From Bacteroidales bacterium (GTDB lineage Bacteria; Bacteroidota; Bacteroidia; Bacteroidales; UBA932), in NCBI GenBank assembly GCA_004555145.1, contig SFJB01000096.1, forward strand, positions 1 to 6,023: a DNA stretch of 6,023 nt, written 5' to 3'. The notes under the pieces are model-generated. The model had not been told where the DNA came from, searched no databases, and saw only the letters and a program-made list of their open reading frames with translations. The translations under genes and the position numbers were made by a program. Every line of letters starts with the position of its first letter. Positions within the stretch are counted from its first letter, which is position 1. Positions 1-5,486 of the stretch are shown piece after piece.

Positions 1-570
1 ATCACGACCTTTGACCCTGTTCTTCCACGCTCTGAATACAAGAGCATGCATTTTCCCGGAGAAGAGGTCGGGGAGTGACACGCATCTGACCATGAATGAC
101 TTTGGCAGAAGCAAGAGCTTCTGTTCAGTTGAGAACTTCATCGGGGGCGCAGTATCCACCTCAATCTTGACCTTGATTGACCTTTCTGTCTGGAAGGAAA
201 TATCGTAAACATCCGTATTGTCTTTAAGAAATGCAGACTCAACCTTACCGAAGTTCCTTTTGTCCTTTTTTGTGATTGTAACTGAACGTCCGACCAGGGC
301 AAACTGATCCACTATAGGTTGAAAATACTGCTCGAAGTTAAATGTCTCATCAGCCCCAAGCAGAGTAAAATCCATATCTTCGCTGAACCTGTTCAGACCA
401 TGGAAAATTCTCAAACAAGTGCCACCGTAAAAGGCTGCCTTATCAAAGAAGCCGCCATCAGCAAGGCCTGCCAGCACTATCTGCTGGCTTACCTCATAAA
501 TAGCATTTCGCCTGGCCTGGTCCGTGCTCTGGTCGTAGGCAGAGAGCATCTTCTCGTATAGTGCATTCAT
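1..570 (-). CDS. abiEii: AbiEii-type nucleotidyltransferase toxin (type IV TA), C-terminus cut by the window edge
   Basis: The reading frame starts at ATG 570-568 and stays open to position 1, giving 190 residues with no stop, so the C-terminal part lies outside the window. It shows the hallmarks of the AbiEii/DUF1814 nucleotidyltransferase family. FYGGT at residues 47-51 is followed by RFSEDMDF at 61-68, the GG(S/T)...DxD pattern in which D65 and D67 would bind the metal. KIEVD at 135-139 may supply the third carboxylate. GKMHALVFRAW and KGRD at 172-190 match the later conserved motif around the lysine and the K-x-RD segment. Family members transfer nucleotides to targets (tRNA acceptor stems for the related MenT toxins) and block growth; in phage defence they act by abortive infection. 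The gene overlaps the upstream antitoxin by four bases (ATGA), so translational coupling is likely. The family call is firm; the substrate is unknown, and intactness cannot be judged because the end is missing. Confidence 0.9.
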   Translation of the reverse strand, partial: MNALYEKMLSAYDQSTDQARRNAIYEVSQQIVLAGLADGGFFDKAAFYGGTCLRIFHGLNRFSEDMDFTLLGADETFNFEQYFQPIVDQFALVGRSVTITKKDKRNFGKVESAFLKDNTDVYDISFQTERSIKVKIEVDTAPPMKFSTEQKLLLLPKSFMVRCVSLPDLFSGKMHALVFRAWKNRVKGRD

Positions 571-1193
571 CTGTCCAGAAGTTTTATTATTGTTTCAATT
601 GATCGCGGCTTCTTGCCGCATTTCACATACTGCCTGAGGATATCAAGGCTGAAGTCTTTCAGAGCATCCATATCAAATCGAAGGTCGTTTTCAAGATAGT
701 CACGAGCCTCAGAAAGATAACGGAGATTGAGACCTGATGTATTGGCAACAAGATCGCATAAAGCCTTCTCCGCACTGGCAATGACAAAAGAGGCACCATC
801 AGTTTCTTCATTGCGCAGTCCGATAGGAAAACAAGCACTGTCAATATACCTATATTCGAAGTTCGCTACGGAATTGATGAATGTTCTCGAATGCTTGACG
901 GTCATACTTTGTATAGCTGGCACTCTCTCGGGAATCAGCCCGTACCAACTCAATGCGCTTAACATGGAGACATAGGAAGGGGTGTAGATGTGATTAGCCA
1001 CAAGTTCGACCGATATCCTTTTTCCGGAGATTTCCGGGCTCACGACATATAAACCACGCTTAAGCCTGATGATATCTCCAGCTTTCTGCAGCGAGGCGAC
1101 CTTCTGATTGCAGCCTGAGATATCCGGATACAGGGAGGCTATCGCAGATGAAGTTACCGGCGTGTTACCAAGAGTATGTAAAACATCCTTCAT
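567..1193 (-). CDS. abiEi: AbiEi-type antitoxin / transcriptional autoregulator (type IV TA)
   Basis: This is a 208-residue protein starting at ATG 1193-1191 (MKDVLHTLGN). A TTG start at 1229 would add 12 residues rich in Phe, Tyr and Cys that do not look like part of the family, so I prefer the ATG. Residues 1-60 form the expected winged-helix DNA-binding domain, ending in the typical wing GDIIRLKRGLYV (39-50). The segments PSYVSMLSALSWYGLIPE (72-89) and ASAEKALCDLV (139-149) are characteristic of the AbiEi C-terminal domain. In the studied AbiE systems this protein represses its own promoter through inverted repeats and neutralises AbiEii without stable protein contact; that is family knowledge, not shown here. 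It is the first gene of a two-gene operon with the toxin, with stop and start overlapping as ATGA. The locus is AT-richer than the genes to its right, consistent with horizontal acquisition. Confidence 0.88.
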   Translation of the reverse strand: MKDVLHTLGNTPVTSSAIASLYPDISGCNQKVASLQKAGDIIRLKRGLYVVSPEISGKRISVELVANHIYTPSYVSMLSALSWYGLIPERVPAIQSMTVKHSRTFINSVANFEYRYIDSACFPIGLRNEETDGASFVIASAEKALCDLVANTSGLNLRYLSEARDYLENDLRFDMDALKDFSLDILRQYVKCGKKPRSIETIIKLLDR

Positions 1194-1197
1194 GCAG

Positions 1198-1230
1198 CAA
1201 AAATAGTAAAATTTTGAATAGAAAAACAAA
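1198..1230 (-). promoter_or_regulatory. Candidate Bacteroidota promoter for the abiE operon
   Basis: On the minus strand TTTG at 1230-1227 is followed, after 21 bases, by TATTTTTG at 1205-1198. This matches the Bacteroidota -33 TTTG / -7 TAnnTTTG arrangement. Its -7 box ends only four bases before the antitoxin ATG, so a transcript from it would be leaderless or nearly so. A second TATTTTTG at 1257-1250 has no clear -33 partner, but would give a leader of roughly 50 bases. The region is AT-rich, so chance matches are quite possible, and I cannot tell which, if either, is used. Confidence 0.35.
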
Positions 1231-1329
1231 GAATTCTTGATTATCTATACAAAAATACACCATTGCCGCGCTTGAACCTTGCCACTTCCCCGCCATTAGG
1301 TGGTCGCAGAGCGAAAGCAGTGTGAGCCT

Positions 1330-1375
1330 TGCGCGATAGCTTCGCGCAGCGCCGGGGTTTGGGGCAGGAGCCCCA
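1330..1375. repeat. GC-rich block with two adjacent hairpins, possible dispersed palindromic repeat
   Basis: Two perfect inverted repeats sit side by side between the AbiE locus and the acetate operon. TGCGCGA (1330-1336) pairs with TCGCGCA (1342-1348) around a 5-base loop. TGGGGC (1360-1365) pairs with GCCCCA (1370-1375) around the loop AGGA. Neither is followed by a T-run on either strand, so they do not look like intrinsic terminators. No ORF covers the block. Its composition contrasts sharply with the AT-rich DNA at 1200-1260. It could be a REP-like intergenic element or the edge of an inserted segment; only one copy is in this window, so repetition is not shown. Confidence 0.4.
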
Positions 1376-1377
1376 GT

Positions 1378-1408
1378 AAAAAGGCCTGACCGATTAGTTG
1401 GTCAGGCC
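1378..1408 (-). terminator. Rho-independent terminator of the ackA-pduL operon
   Basis: A perfect 9-bp stem, GGCCTGACC (1383-1391) with GGTCAGGCC (1400-1408), encloses an 8-base loop. Read on the minus strand it is followed directly by TTTTT (1382-1378). It lies 28 bases after the pduL stop codon, in the right orientation to end leftward transcription of ackA-pduL. On the plus strand no T-run follows, so it should act in one direction only. It also insulates the downstream abiE genes from acetate-operon read-through. Confidence 0.88.
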
Positions 1409-1436
1409 CCTCGGTATCATTTCCTGGCAGGAATCC

Positions 1437-2009
1437 CTACTTCACGATTCTTCCGGTGATTTCCCCGGCGCAGGCTGCAGCGTTGGCCTCGTCAGTATCG
1501 ATGTGCATTGCGAGAGCATACTTCTCAGAGACGCGGATGACGGTGTCGCCAAAGACAAGTTTGCGTCCGGTAGGCTGTTCCACCTCAACGTTGACAATCT
1601 GACCGTTCTCCACCCCGAAAGCGGCAGCATCTGCAGGAGTCATATGCACGTGACGCTTGGCGATGATAACACCCTCGCTGAGTTCAATCTCTCCGCAAGG
1701 ACCCACAATCTTGCAAGGTGCAGAACCTGCGATGTCTGCACTTTCGCGTATTGGAGCCACGATGCCGAGAGTGCGGGCATCAGTGAACGAGAGCTCAACC
1801 TGGTTCTCAGGACGAACCGGTCCGAGAATGGAGCACTTCAGGCTGCCCTTGGGACCTACGACCTCAACTTTCTGATTTGAAGCATACTGCCCCGGCTGGG
1901 AAAGCGGCTTCTTGACTTCGAGCTCGAAACCCTTTCCAAAAAGAGTATCCAGAGCCTCGCGGGTGACATGCACGTGGCGTGCAGAGGTCTCAATTACGAA
2001 ATTTGGCAT
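1437..2009 (-). CDS. pduL: PduL-type phosphate acyltransferase (phosphotransacetylase), cytosolic form
   Basis: The 190-residue protein interconverts acyl-CoA plus phosphate and acyl phosphate plus CoA; beside ackA the likely substrate is acetyl-CoA. It shows the two-lobed PduL fold. SARHVHVT (residues 9-16) and AKRHVHMTPADA (117-128) hold the paired zinc-binding histidines H12/H14 and H120/H122. E72 in QVELS and H169 in MHIDTDEANA complete the expected ligand set. LSQPGQYAS (36-44), ILGPVRPENQVELS (61-74) and the PxRxS segment with R88 are also typical. The chain begins directly at the first lobe and has no amphipathic N-terminal encapsulation peptide, unlike the Pdu microcompartment enzymes, and no shell genes are nearby. 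I therefore read it as a housekeeping cytosolic enzyme. It starts at ATG 2009, 14 bases after the ackA stop, so the two are co-transcribed; a strong terminator follows. It is not homologous to Pta. Confidence 0.93.
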   Translation of the reverse strand: MPNFVIETSARHVHVTREALDTLFGKGFELEVKKPLSQPGQYASNQKVEVVGPKGSLKCSILGPVRPENQVELSFTDARTLGIVAPIRESADIAGSAPCKIVGPCGEIELSEGVIIAKRHVHMTPADAAAFGVENGQIVNVEVEQPTGRKLVFGDTVIRVSEKYALAMHIDTDEANAAACAGEITGRIVK

Positions 2010-2023
2010 ATTGTTCTCAAATG

Positions 2024-3238
2024 TTAATTCTCCATTTCCGATACGATGTGCATCGTATCCCTTGCGATTACAAGTTCCTCATTGGTAGGGATGAGAGCCA
2101 CCTTCACGGCTGAATCAGGAGTGGAGATGATGGTCTCGCCCCTGGCGTTGTCATTGGCCTCTACATCAATCTTCACGCCCATATAGCTGAGGTTCTCGCA
2201 GATGCGGCGACGCAGACGAGGGTTGTTCTCCCCTATTCCGGCAGTGAAGACGATAAGGTCCACACCGTTCATCTCGGCAGCATACGCACCTATGTTCTTT
2301 ATTGTGTCGAAGGTCAGCTTCTTGAGAGCGATCTTGGCCCTCTGGTCTCCTTCCGCAGCGAGGTCGCTGAGGTCGCGCATGTCCGAACTCTTGCCGGAGA
2401 TGCCCAGAAAACCGCTCTTCTTGTTCATCACCTCGGTCATCTGGTCCGGAGTAAGATTCTCCTTCTTCATGATATAAGGCACGATGTTGGCGTCGATGTT
2501 GCCGCAGCGCGTGCCCATAATCATGCCCTCAAGCGGCGTGAAGCCCATGGAGGTGTCCACGCACTTGCCGTTCTCTACCGCGGTGATGGAACTGCCGTTT
2601 CCGAGGTGGCAGGTAATGATCTTTGAATTGCCCAGGTCAAGTCCGGCAACGGCGGCGCCCCTGCGGGAAACATACTGGTGGGAAGTGCCGTGCGCACCGT
2701 AGCGGCGTACGCGGTACTTGGTATAATATTCGTACGGAAGCGCGTACATATAGGCGTACGGCTGCATGGTCTGGTGGAACGCGGTGTCGAAGGTCACGAC
2801 CTGAGGCACATCCGGGAGCACGTTGGAAATGGCGTGGATGCCGAGGAGGTGGGCAGGGTTGTGGAGAGGGGCGAAATCGCAGCAGATCTCAATCTTCTTA
2901 AGTACGTCATCGTTCACGAGTGTGCTTCCGGAGAAGAAATCCGCGCCCTGCACGATGCGGTGGCCCACAGCCTCGATATCCTCAAAACTTCCGAGGACTC
3001 CGTGCTCGGGATCGACGAGGGCATCCAGCACGAGCTTCATACCCACCTTGTGGTCAGGAATAGGGAGGGTCTTTGTGAAATCCGCCTTGCCGCTTGGCTT
3101 GTGCTTCAGGCAGCCGTCCGGGAGACCGATTTTTTCAACTAATCCTTTGGCGAGAAGGTCGAACACGTCATCGCCCTTCATATCGAGAAGCTGATACTTG
3201 ATTGAGGAGCTTCCGCAATTGATCACTAATATTATCAT
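2024..3238 (-). CDS. ackA: Acetate kinase
   Basis: This 404-residue protein has the usual length of acetate kinase and catalyses acetyl phosphate + ADP to acetate + ATP, the energy-yielding last step of acetate fermentation. Motifs appear in family order: VINCGSSSIKYQL (5-17) with catalytic-site N7; GHRIVQG (92-98) with R94; PLHNPAH (124-130); FDTAFHQT (150-157) with D151; RYGAHGTSHQYV (179-190) with H184; the phosphate loop HLGNGSS (211-217); GTRCG (242-246) with R244; FTAGIGENNP (331-340); and TNEELVIARDT (385-395) with the Glu pair 387/388. Two positions differ from the textbook pattern: Q97 where many enzymes have His (RVVHGG), and GNID at 246-249 where GDID is usual. Neither replaces an established catalytic residue, and the Gln form occurs in some lineages as I recall, so activity is expected. 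It is the first gene of the ackA-pduL operon. Confidence 0.97.
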   Translation of the reverse strand: MIILVINCGSSSIKYQLLDMKGDDVFDLLAKGLVEKIGLPDGCLKHKPSGKADFTKTLPIPDHKVGMKLVLDALVDPEHGVLGSFEDIEAVGHRIVQGADFFSGSTLVNDDVLKKIEICCDFAPLHNPAHLLGIHAISNVLPDVPQVVTFDTAFHQTMQPYAYMYALPYEYYTKYRVRRYGAHGTSHQYVSRRGAAVAGLDLGNSKIITCHLGNGSSITAVENGKCVDTSMGFTPLEGMIMGTRCGNIDANIVPYIMKKENLTPDQMTEVMNKKSGFLGISGKSSDMRDLSDLAAEGDQRAKIALKKLTFDTIKNIGAYAAEMNGVDLIVFTAGIGENNPRLRRRICENLSYMGVKIDVEANDNARGETIISTPDSAVKVALIPTNEELVIARDTMHIVSEMEN

Positions 3239-3258
3239 AATGTCATATAAATGGAGCG

Positions 3259-3266
3259 CAAATTTA
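3259..3266 (-). promoter_or_regulatory. ackA: Candidate -7 box for the ackA-pduL operon
   Basis: TAAATTTG on the minus strand is an exact TAnnTTTG match, placed 20 bases before the ackA ATG at 3238. A short leader of about 15 bases would result, as is common in Bacteroidota. The -33 position about 21 bases upstream is only T-rich, not a clean TTTG. The 92-base gap between ackA and the divergent comEC-like gene must hold the promoters of both. Confidence 0.45.
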
Positions 3267-3277
3267 CTAATTATTTG

Positions 3278-3285
3278 TATTTTTG
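3278..3285 (+). promoter_or_regulatory. Candidate -7 box for the comEC-like gene
   Basis: TATTTTTG on the plus strand matches TAnnTTTG and lies 45 bases before the ATG at 3331. No TTTG is found at the expected -33 distance, and the region is AT-rich, so this is a weak call. If real, it lies about 12 bases from the opposing ackA box, so the two divergent promoters would compete for the same short region. Confidence 0.25.
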
Positions 3286-3330
3286 GGAAAAGAATTGCAT
3301 TTATTCTTTCGCACCCGCGGAACTTGAGTT

Positions 3331-4395
3331 ATGGAAACGCTTCACGATATCAAAGCCATAGGTCTGGCATTTGCAGCCGGTGTCATTCCGGCGACGCTTC
3401 TTCCACCCCAGGCGGCATTCCCCTGTGCGCTGGCAGCCCTCCCCGCAGCGGCATTATGCATAATTCTGGGAGCCCGCAGTCGCCAGCCGACAGCGCTCAT
3501 ACTTCTCGCGTACACATTTACCGGTGCGGCCTTCGCTGCCGCAGATTGCTGTTCCCCCGCCGTGGGACCCAGTGCCCGGGAACTCTGCGGAGGAGCACTG
3601 GAAGCACTGCGCACGCGCATTGCCGGACTCGGCCTGAGGGGAGAAGGGGTCACGGAACTCGTGCAGGCCTTGCTCACCGGGGACAAGAGCAAGCTGCCGG
3701 CGCAGATGAAGGAAAACTTCCACGAGGCGGGAGGAGCCCACATTCTGGCGCTGTCAGGACTCCATATGGGAATCATCTGCACATTGATGGGGAGGGCGCT
3801 GTTCTGGACGGGGAACAGCATTGCGGGGCGCAGGGTGCGGGGCGGGCTCACCATAGCCGGATCGGGCGCGTATTGCCTGCTCACCGGCGCCTCACCATCC
3901 GTGGTACGCGCATTCATCTACATCACGCTCAACGAGTTGGGAAAGCTCAGTCCCGGACGGAAACGGATCCCGCTGAACATCTTTTTCGCAGCGCTTACCC
4001 TGCAGCTCTGCCTCAGTCCCGGAGTCGTGCGCTCTGTCGCGTTCCAACTCTCGTACCTCGCGATGCTGGGAATACACCTGCTCCATCCCGTACTGCGCAA
4101 GTGGCTCCCGGCCTCGGAAGGTCGCTTCGCCTCCCGTATATGGAATGCGGCATCGCTCAGCATCTCCTGCCAACTGTTCACCGCTCCCGCCGTATGGATG
4201 CACTTCCGTTCCTTCCCTGTCAACTTTCTGATAACCAACCTCCTTGCCCTCCCGCTAAGCGAATTTTTCATCAGTTCCTCCGCCATCTGCCTGCTGCTCG
4301 ACTTGCTTCATCTCTGCCCGGGAATACTGAAAAGCCTGACCTCGTACGCGGGCCAGGCTCTCATATTCTGCATAGATGCAATTGCTTCGCTGTGA
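3331..4395 (+). CDS. Short ComEC/Rec2-family membrane protein (competence channel core only)
   Basis: The 354-residue polytopic membrane protein carries the conserved pieces of the ComEC 'Competence' domain in order: LVQALLTGDKSKLP (110-123), GGAHILALSGLHMGII (134-149), TGASPSVVRAFIY (185-197), FQLSYLAMLGI (238-248) and NFLITNLLALPL (298-309). Three hydrophobic segments (about 8-24, 31-48 and 54-71) precede the core. In full-length ComEC, usually around 700-800 residues, an N-terminal OB-fold (DUF4131) sits before this core and a metallo-beta-lactamase nuclease domain follows it. Here only some 30 residues separate the third segment from the core, and the chain stops shortly after the last helices, so both extra domains are absent. 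An in-frame TGA at 3325-3327 makes ATG 3331 the first possible ATG. Full ComEC imports single-stranded DNA across the inner membrane; whether this short form does is unknown. It stands alone, divergent from ackA and converging with the next gene. Confidence 0.85.
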   Translation: METLHDIKAIGLAFAAGVIPATLLPPQAAFPCALAALPAAALCIILGARSRQPTALILLAYTFTGAAFAAADCCSPAVGPSARELCGGALEALRTRIAGLGLRGEGVTELVQALLTGDKSKLPAQMKENFHEAGGAHILALSGLHMGIICTLMGRALFWTGNSIAGRRVRGGLTIAGSGAYCLLTGASPSVVRAFIYITLNELGKLSPGRKRIPLNIFFAALTLQLCLSPGVVRSVAFQLSYLAMLGIHLLHPVLRKWLPASEGRFASRIWNAASLSISCQLFTAPAVWMHFRSFPVNFLITNLLALPLSEFFISSSAICLLLDLLHLCPGILKSLTSYAGQALIFCIDAIASL

Positions 4396-4397
4396 AC

Positions 4398-5420
4398 TTA
4401 TTCCGACTTCACGCAACGCACGGAGGCGGCAAAATTTGTCTTGTCCGCAAGCCCGCGGAAGACATTGTCATTATCCCGGTAGATGTAGCGCAGCACTCCC
4501 TTTTCCCCTCCTTCGCCTTCGTCAGCCGTCCACAGGGCGGCGTACTCATAAAGGGAAGAGAATTCGGCACCGTTGCCTATAACCATAGCATAGCCGGACG
4601 GCATCAGAGAGAGGTGCGACTTGTCGCTCACCTTCACGTAACGGGAATATTCCCACATACGCGTGCCGTTGTAATACAAGTCTGCCATAAGATTGCCCGC
4701 CATACCCTGGTAATCGGTGTCACGGGCGCTGCTTTCAGCATATTTGGATGCAAGAGCGAGCCAATCATCCTCATCCGGGAGCCTCCAGCCCTCCGGGCAT
4801 GCGCTCTGAGCTTCCTCCCAGGTGTAGTAGCGACCGAAGATGTCGCTCATCACATCGTAGCCTTCGTATCCCCTTCCTGCACCTTCCCAGGCAAGATTGC
4901 TTCGCATCCATAGGGTGCCGTCAATATTGACACAAGGATAGACCTTAAGGTCGCGCATATCCACAAGCCGCTCATCCTCCACGCTCTGATCAAAGCCGGT
5001 TATGGAAGCTCTGCCGTTCCTGCCCTGTCTGACCACGGTAAAGGAAGCGGTCTTTACGGAGCCGTAGTAATCGTCGCTGCTGCAGGCGCCGAAGCTAAGG
5101 TTGACTACGCCGATAGTATCAAGGACCGTGAATTCGTAGTACCTCTCATTGATGCTCCCGTCAGCCTTGACTATAGTATCATTGCTTGCCAGGAAAGGAT
5201 CGGAGAAGTAATATCCGATAGCCGCCCCGTCCGGTCTGGTAAGGGTGGTCATTGTGTCGATAAAGAAAGTCTTTGTGAAGCCAGGCTCGACATATTTCGG
5301 CAAAACCAGGCTCAAGGAGCCGTCAAGGCTGCTCTTGGTAGTCTCTTCCTTTTTGCATCCCCCTGCAACGGATGCCGCAAGAGCGAGCAGGGTCAGCGGT
5401 ATGATAAAACTCTTTTTCAT
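4398..5420 (-). CDS. FISUMP-domain surface/periplasmic lipoprotein of unknown function
   Basis: The protein has 340 residues counted from ATG 5420 (MKKSFIIPLT). A TTG at 5432 would add only MHFI before this signal and is unlikely. The N-terminus is a clear lipoprotein signal: KK, a hydrophobic stretch, then VAGGC with C22 as the lipidated cysteine, followed by the charged KKEE. Residues about 30-150 hold a beta-rich region I do not recognise. From about 155 to the end it matches the 'Fibrobacter succinogenes major paralogous domain': GTLWMRSNLAWE (168-179), GRYYTWEEAQSACPEGWRLP (196-215), DDWLAL, and the closing ASVRCVK (332-338). Such proteins are common, often as large paralogous sets, in Bacteroidota and Fibrobacter; they are thought to be exported, and their role is not established. 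The stop lies two bases from that of the convergent comEC-like gene, so no separate terminator fits between them. Its start is divergent from the apbE-like gene. Confidence 0.85.
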   Translation of the reverse strand: MKKSFIIPLTLLALAASVAGGCKKEETTKSSLDGSLSLVLPKYVEPGFTKTFFIDTMTTLTRPDGAAIGYYFSDPFLASNDTIVKADGSINERYYEFTVLDTIGVVNLSFGACSSDDYYGSVKTASFTVVRQGRNGRASITGFDQSVEDERLVDMRDLKVYPCVNIDGTLWMRSNLAWEGAGRGYEGYDVMSDIFGRYYTWEEAQSACPEGWRLPDEDDWLALASKYAESSARDTDYQGMAGNLMADLYYNGTRMWEYSRYVKVSDKSHLSLMPSGYAMVIGNGAEFSSLYEYAALWTADEGEGGEKGVLRYIYRDNDNVFRGLADKTNFAASVRCVKSE

Positions 5421-5459
5421 AATAAAGTGCAAATATGCATAAAAATGCTGGAATTGCGT

Positions 5460-5467
5460 TAACTTTG
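5460..5467 (+). promoter_or_regulatory. Candidate -7 box for the apbE-like gene
   Basis: TAACTTTG is an exact TAnnTTTG match 19 bases before the ATG at 5487, giving an expected leader of about 12-15 bases. A good TTTG is not visible at the -33 distance. The box overlaps a perfect 10-base palindrome, TTTGTACAAA (5464-5473). On the minus strand the nearest candidate for the FISUMP gene is the imperfect CATATTTG at 5437-5430, ten bases before its ATG. The 66-base gap thus probably carries both divergent promoters. Confidence 0.45.
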
Positions 5468-5486
5468 TACAAATACTTTGCCGAAA

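Noticed and set aside
1194..1229. The TTG-started N-terminal extension of AbiEi
   Set aside because: The twelve added residues are unlike the family and lie over promoter-like AT-rich sequence; ATG 1193 gives the expected start.
1360..1375. The TGGGGC/GCCCCA hairpin as a terminator
   Set aside because: There is no T-run after it on either strand; the adjacent 1378-1408 element fits that role far better.
1398..1880. A 160-codon plus-strand open frame opposite pduL
   Set aside because: It lies entirely antisense to a PduL with all its zinc-ligand motifs, begins inside the terminator stem, and shows no domain.
2678..3142. A 154-codon plus-strand open frame opposite ackA
   Set aside because: It is antisense to conserved AckA motifs, with no family signature and no promoter-like sequence.
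1437..3238. Possible bacterial microcompartment locus, because of PduL
   Set aside because: No shell proteins, no diol dehydratase or aldehyde dehydrogenase genes, and no encapsulation peptide on PduL; the ackA pairing points to cytosolic acetate metabolism.
3342..3917. A 191-codon minus-strand open frame opposite the comEC-like gene
   Set aside because: The protein is Ala/Pro/Ser-rich without motifs, while the plus-strand frame carries the ComEC signatures.
3198..4913. A 571-codon plus-strand open frame spanning the ackA start, all of the comEC-like gene and part of the FISUMP gene
   Set aside because: It is a shadow frame in GC-rich DNA: the translation is rich in Arg, His, Pro and Ser, has no recognisable motif, and overlaps three well-supported genes in other frames or strands. 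It deserves no gene call despite its length.
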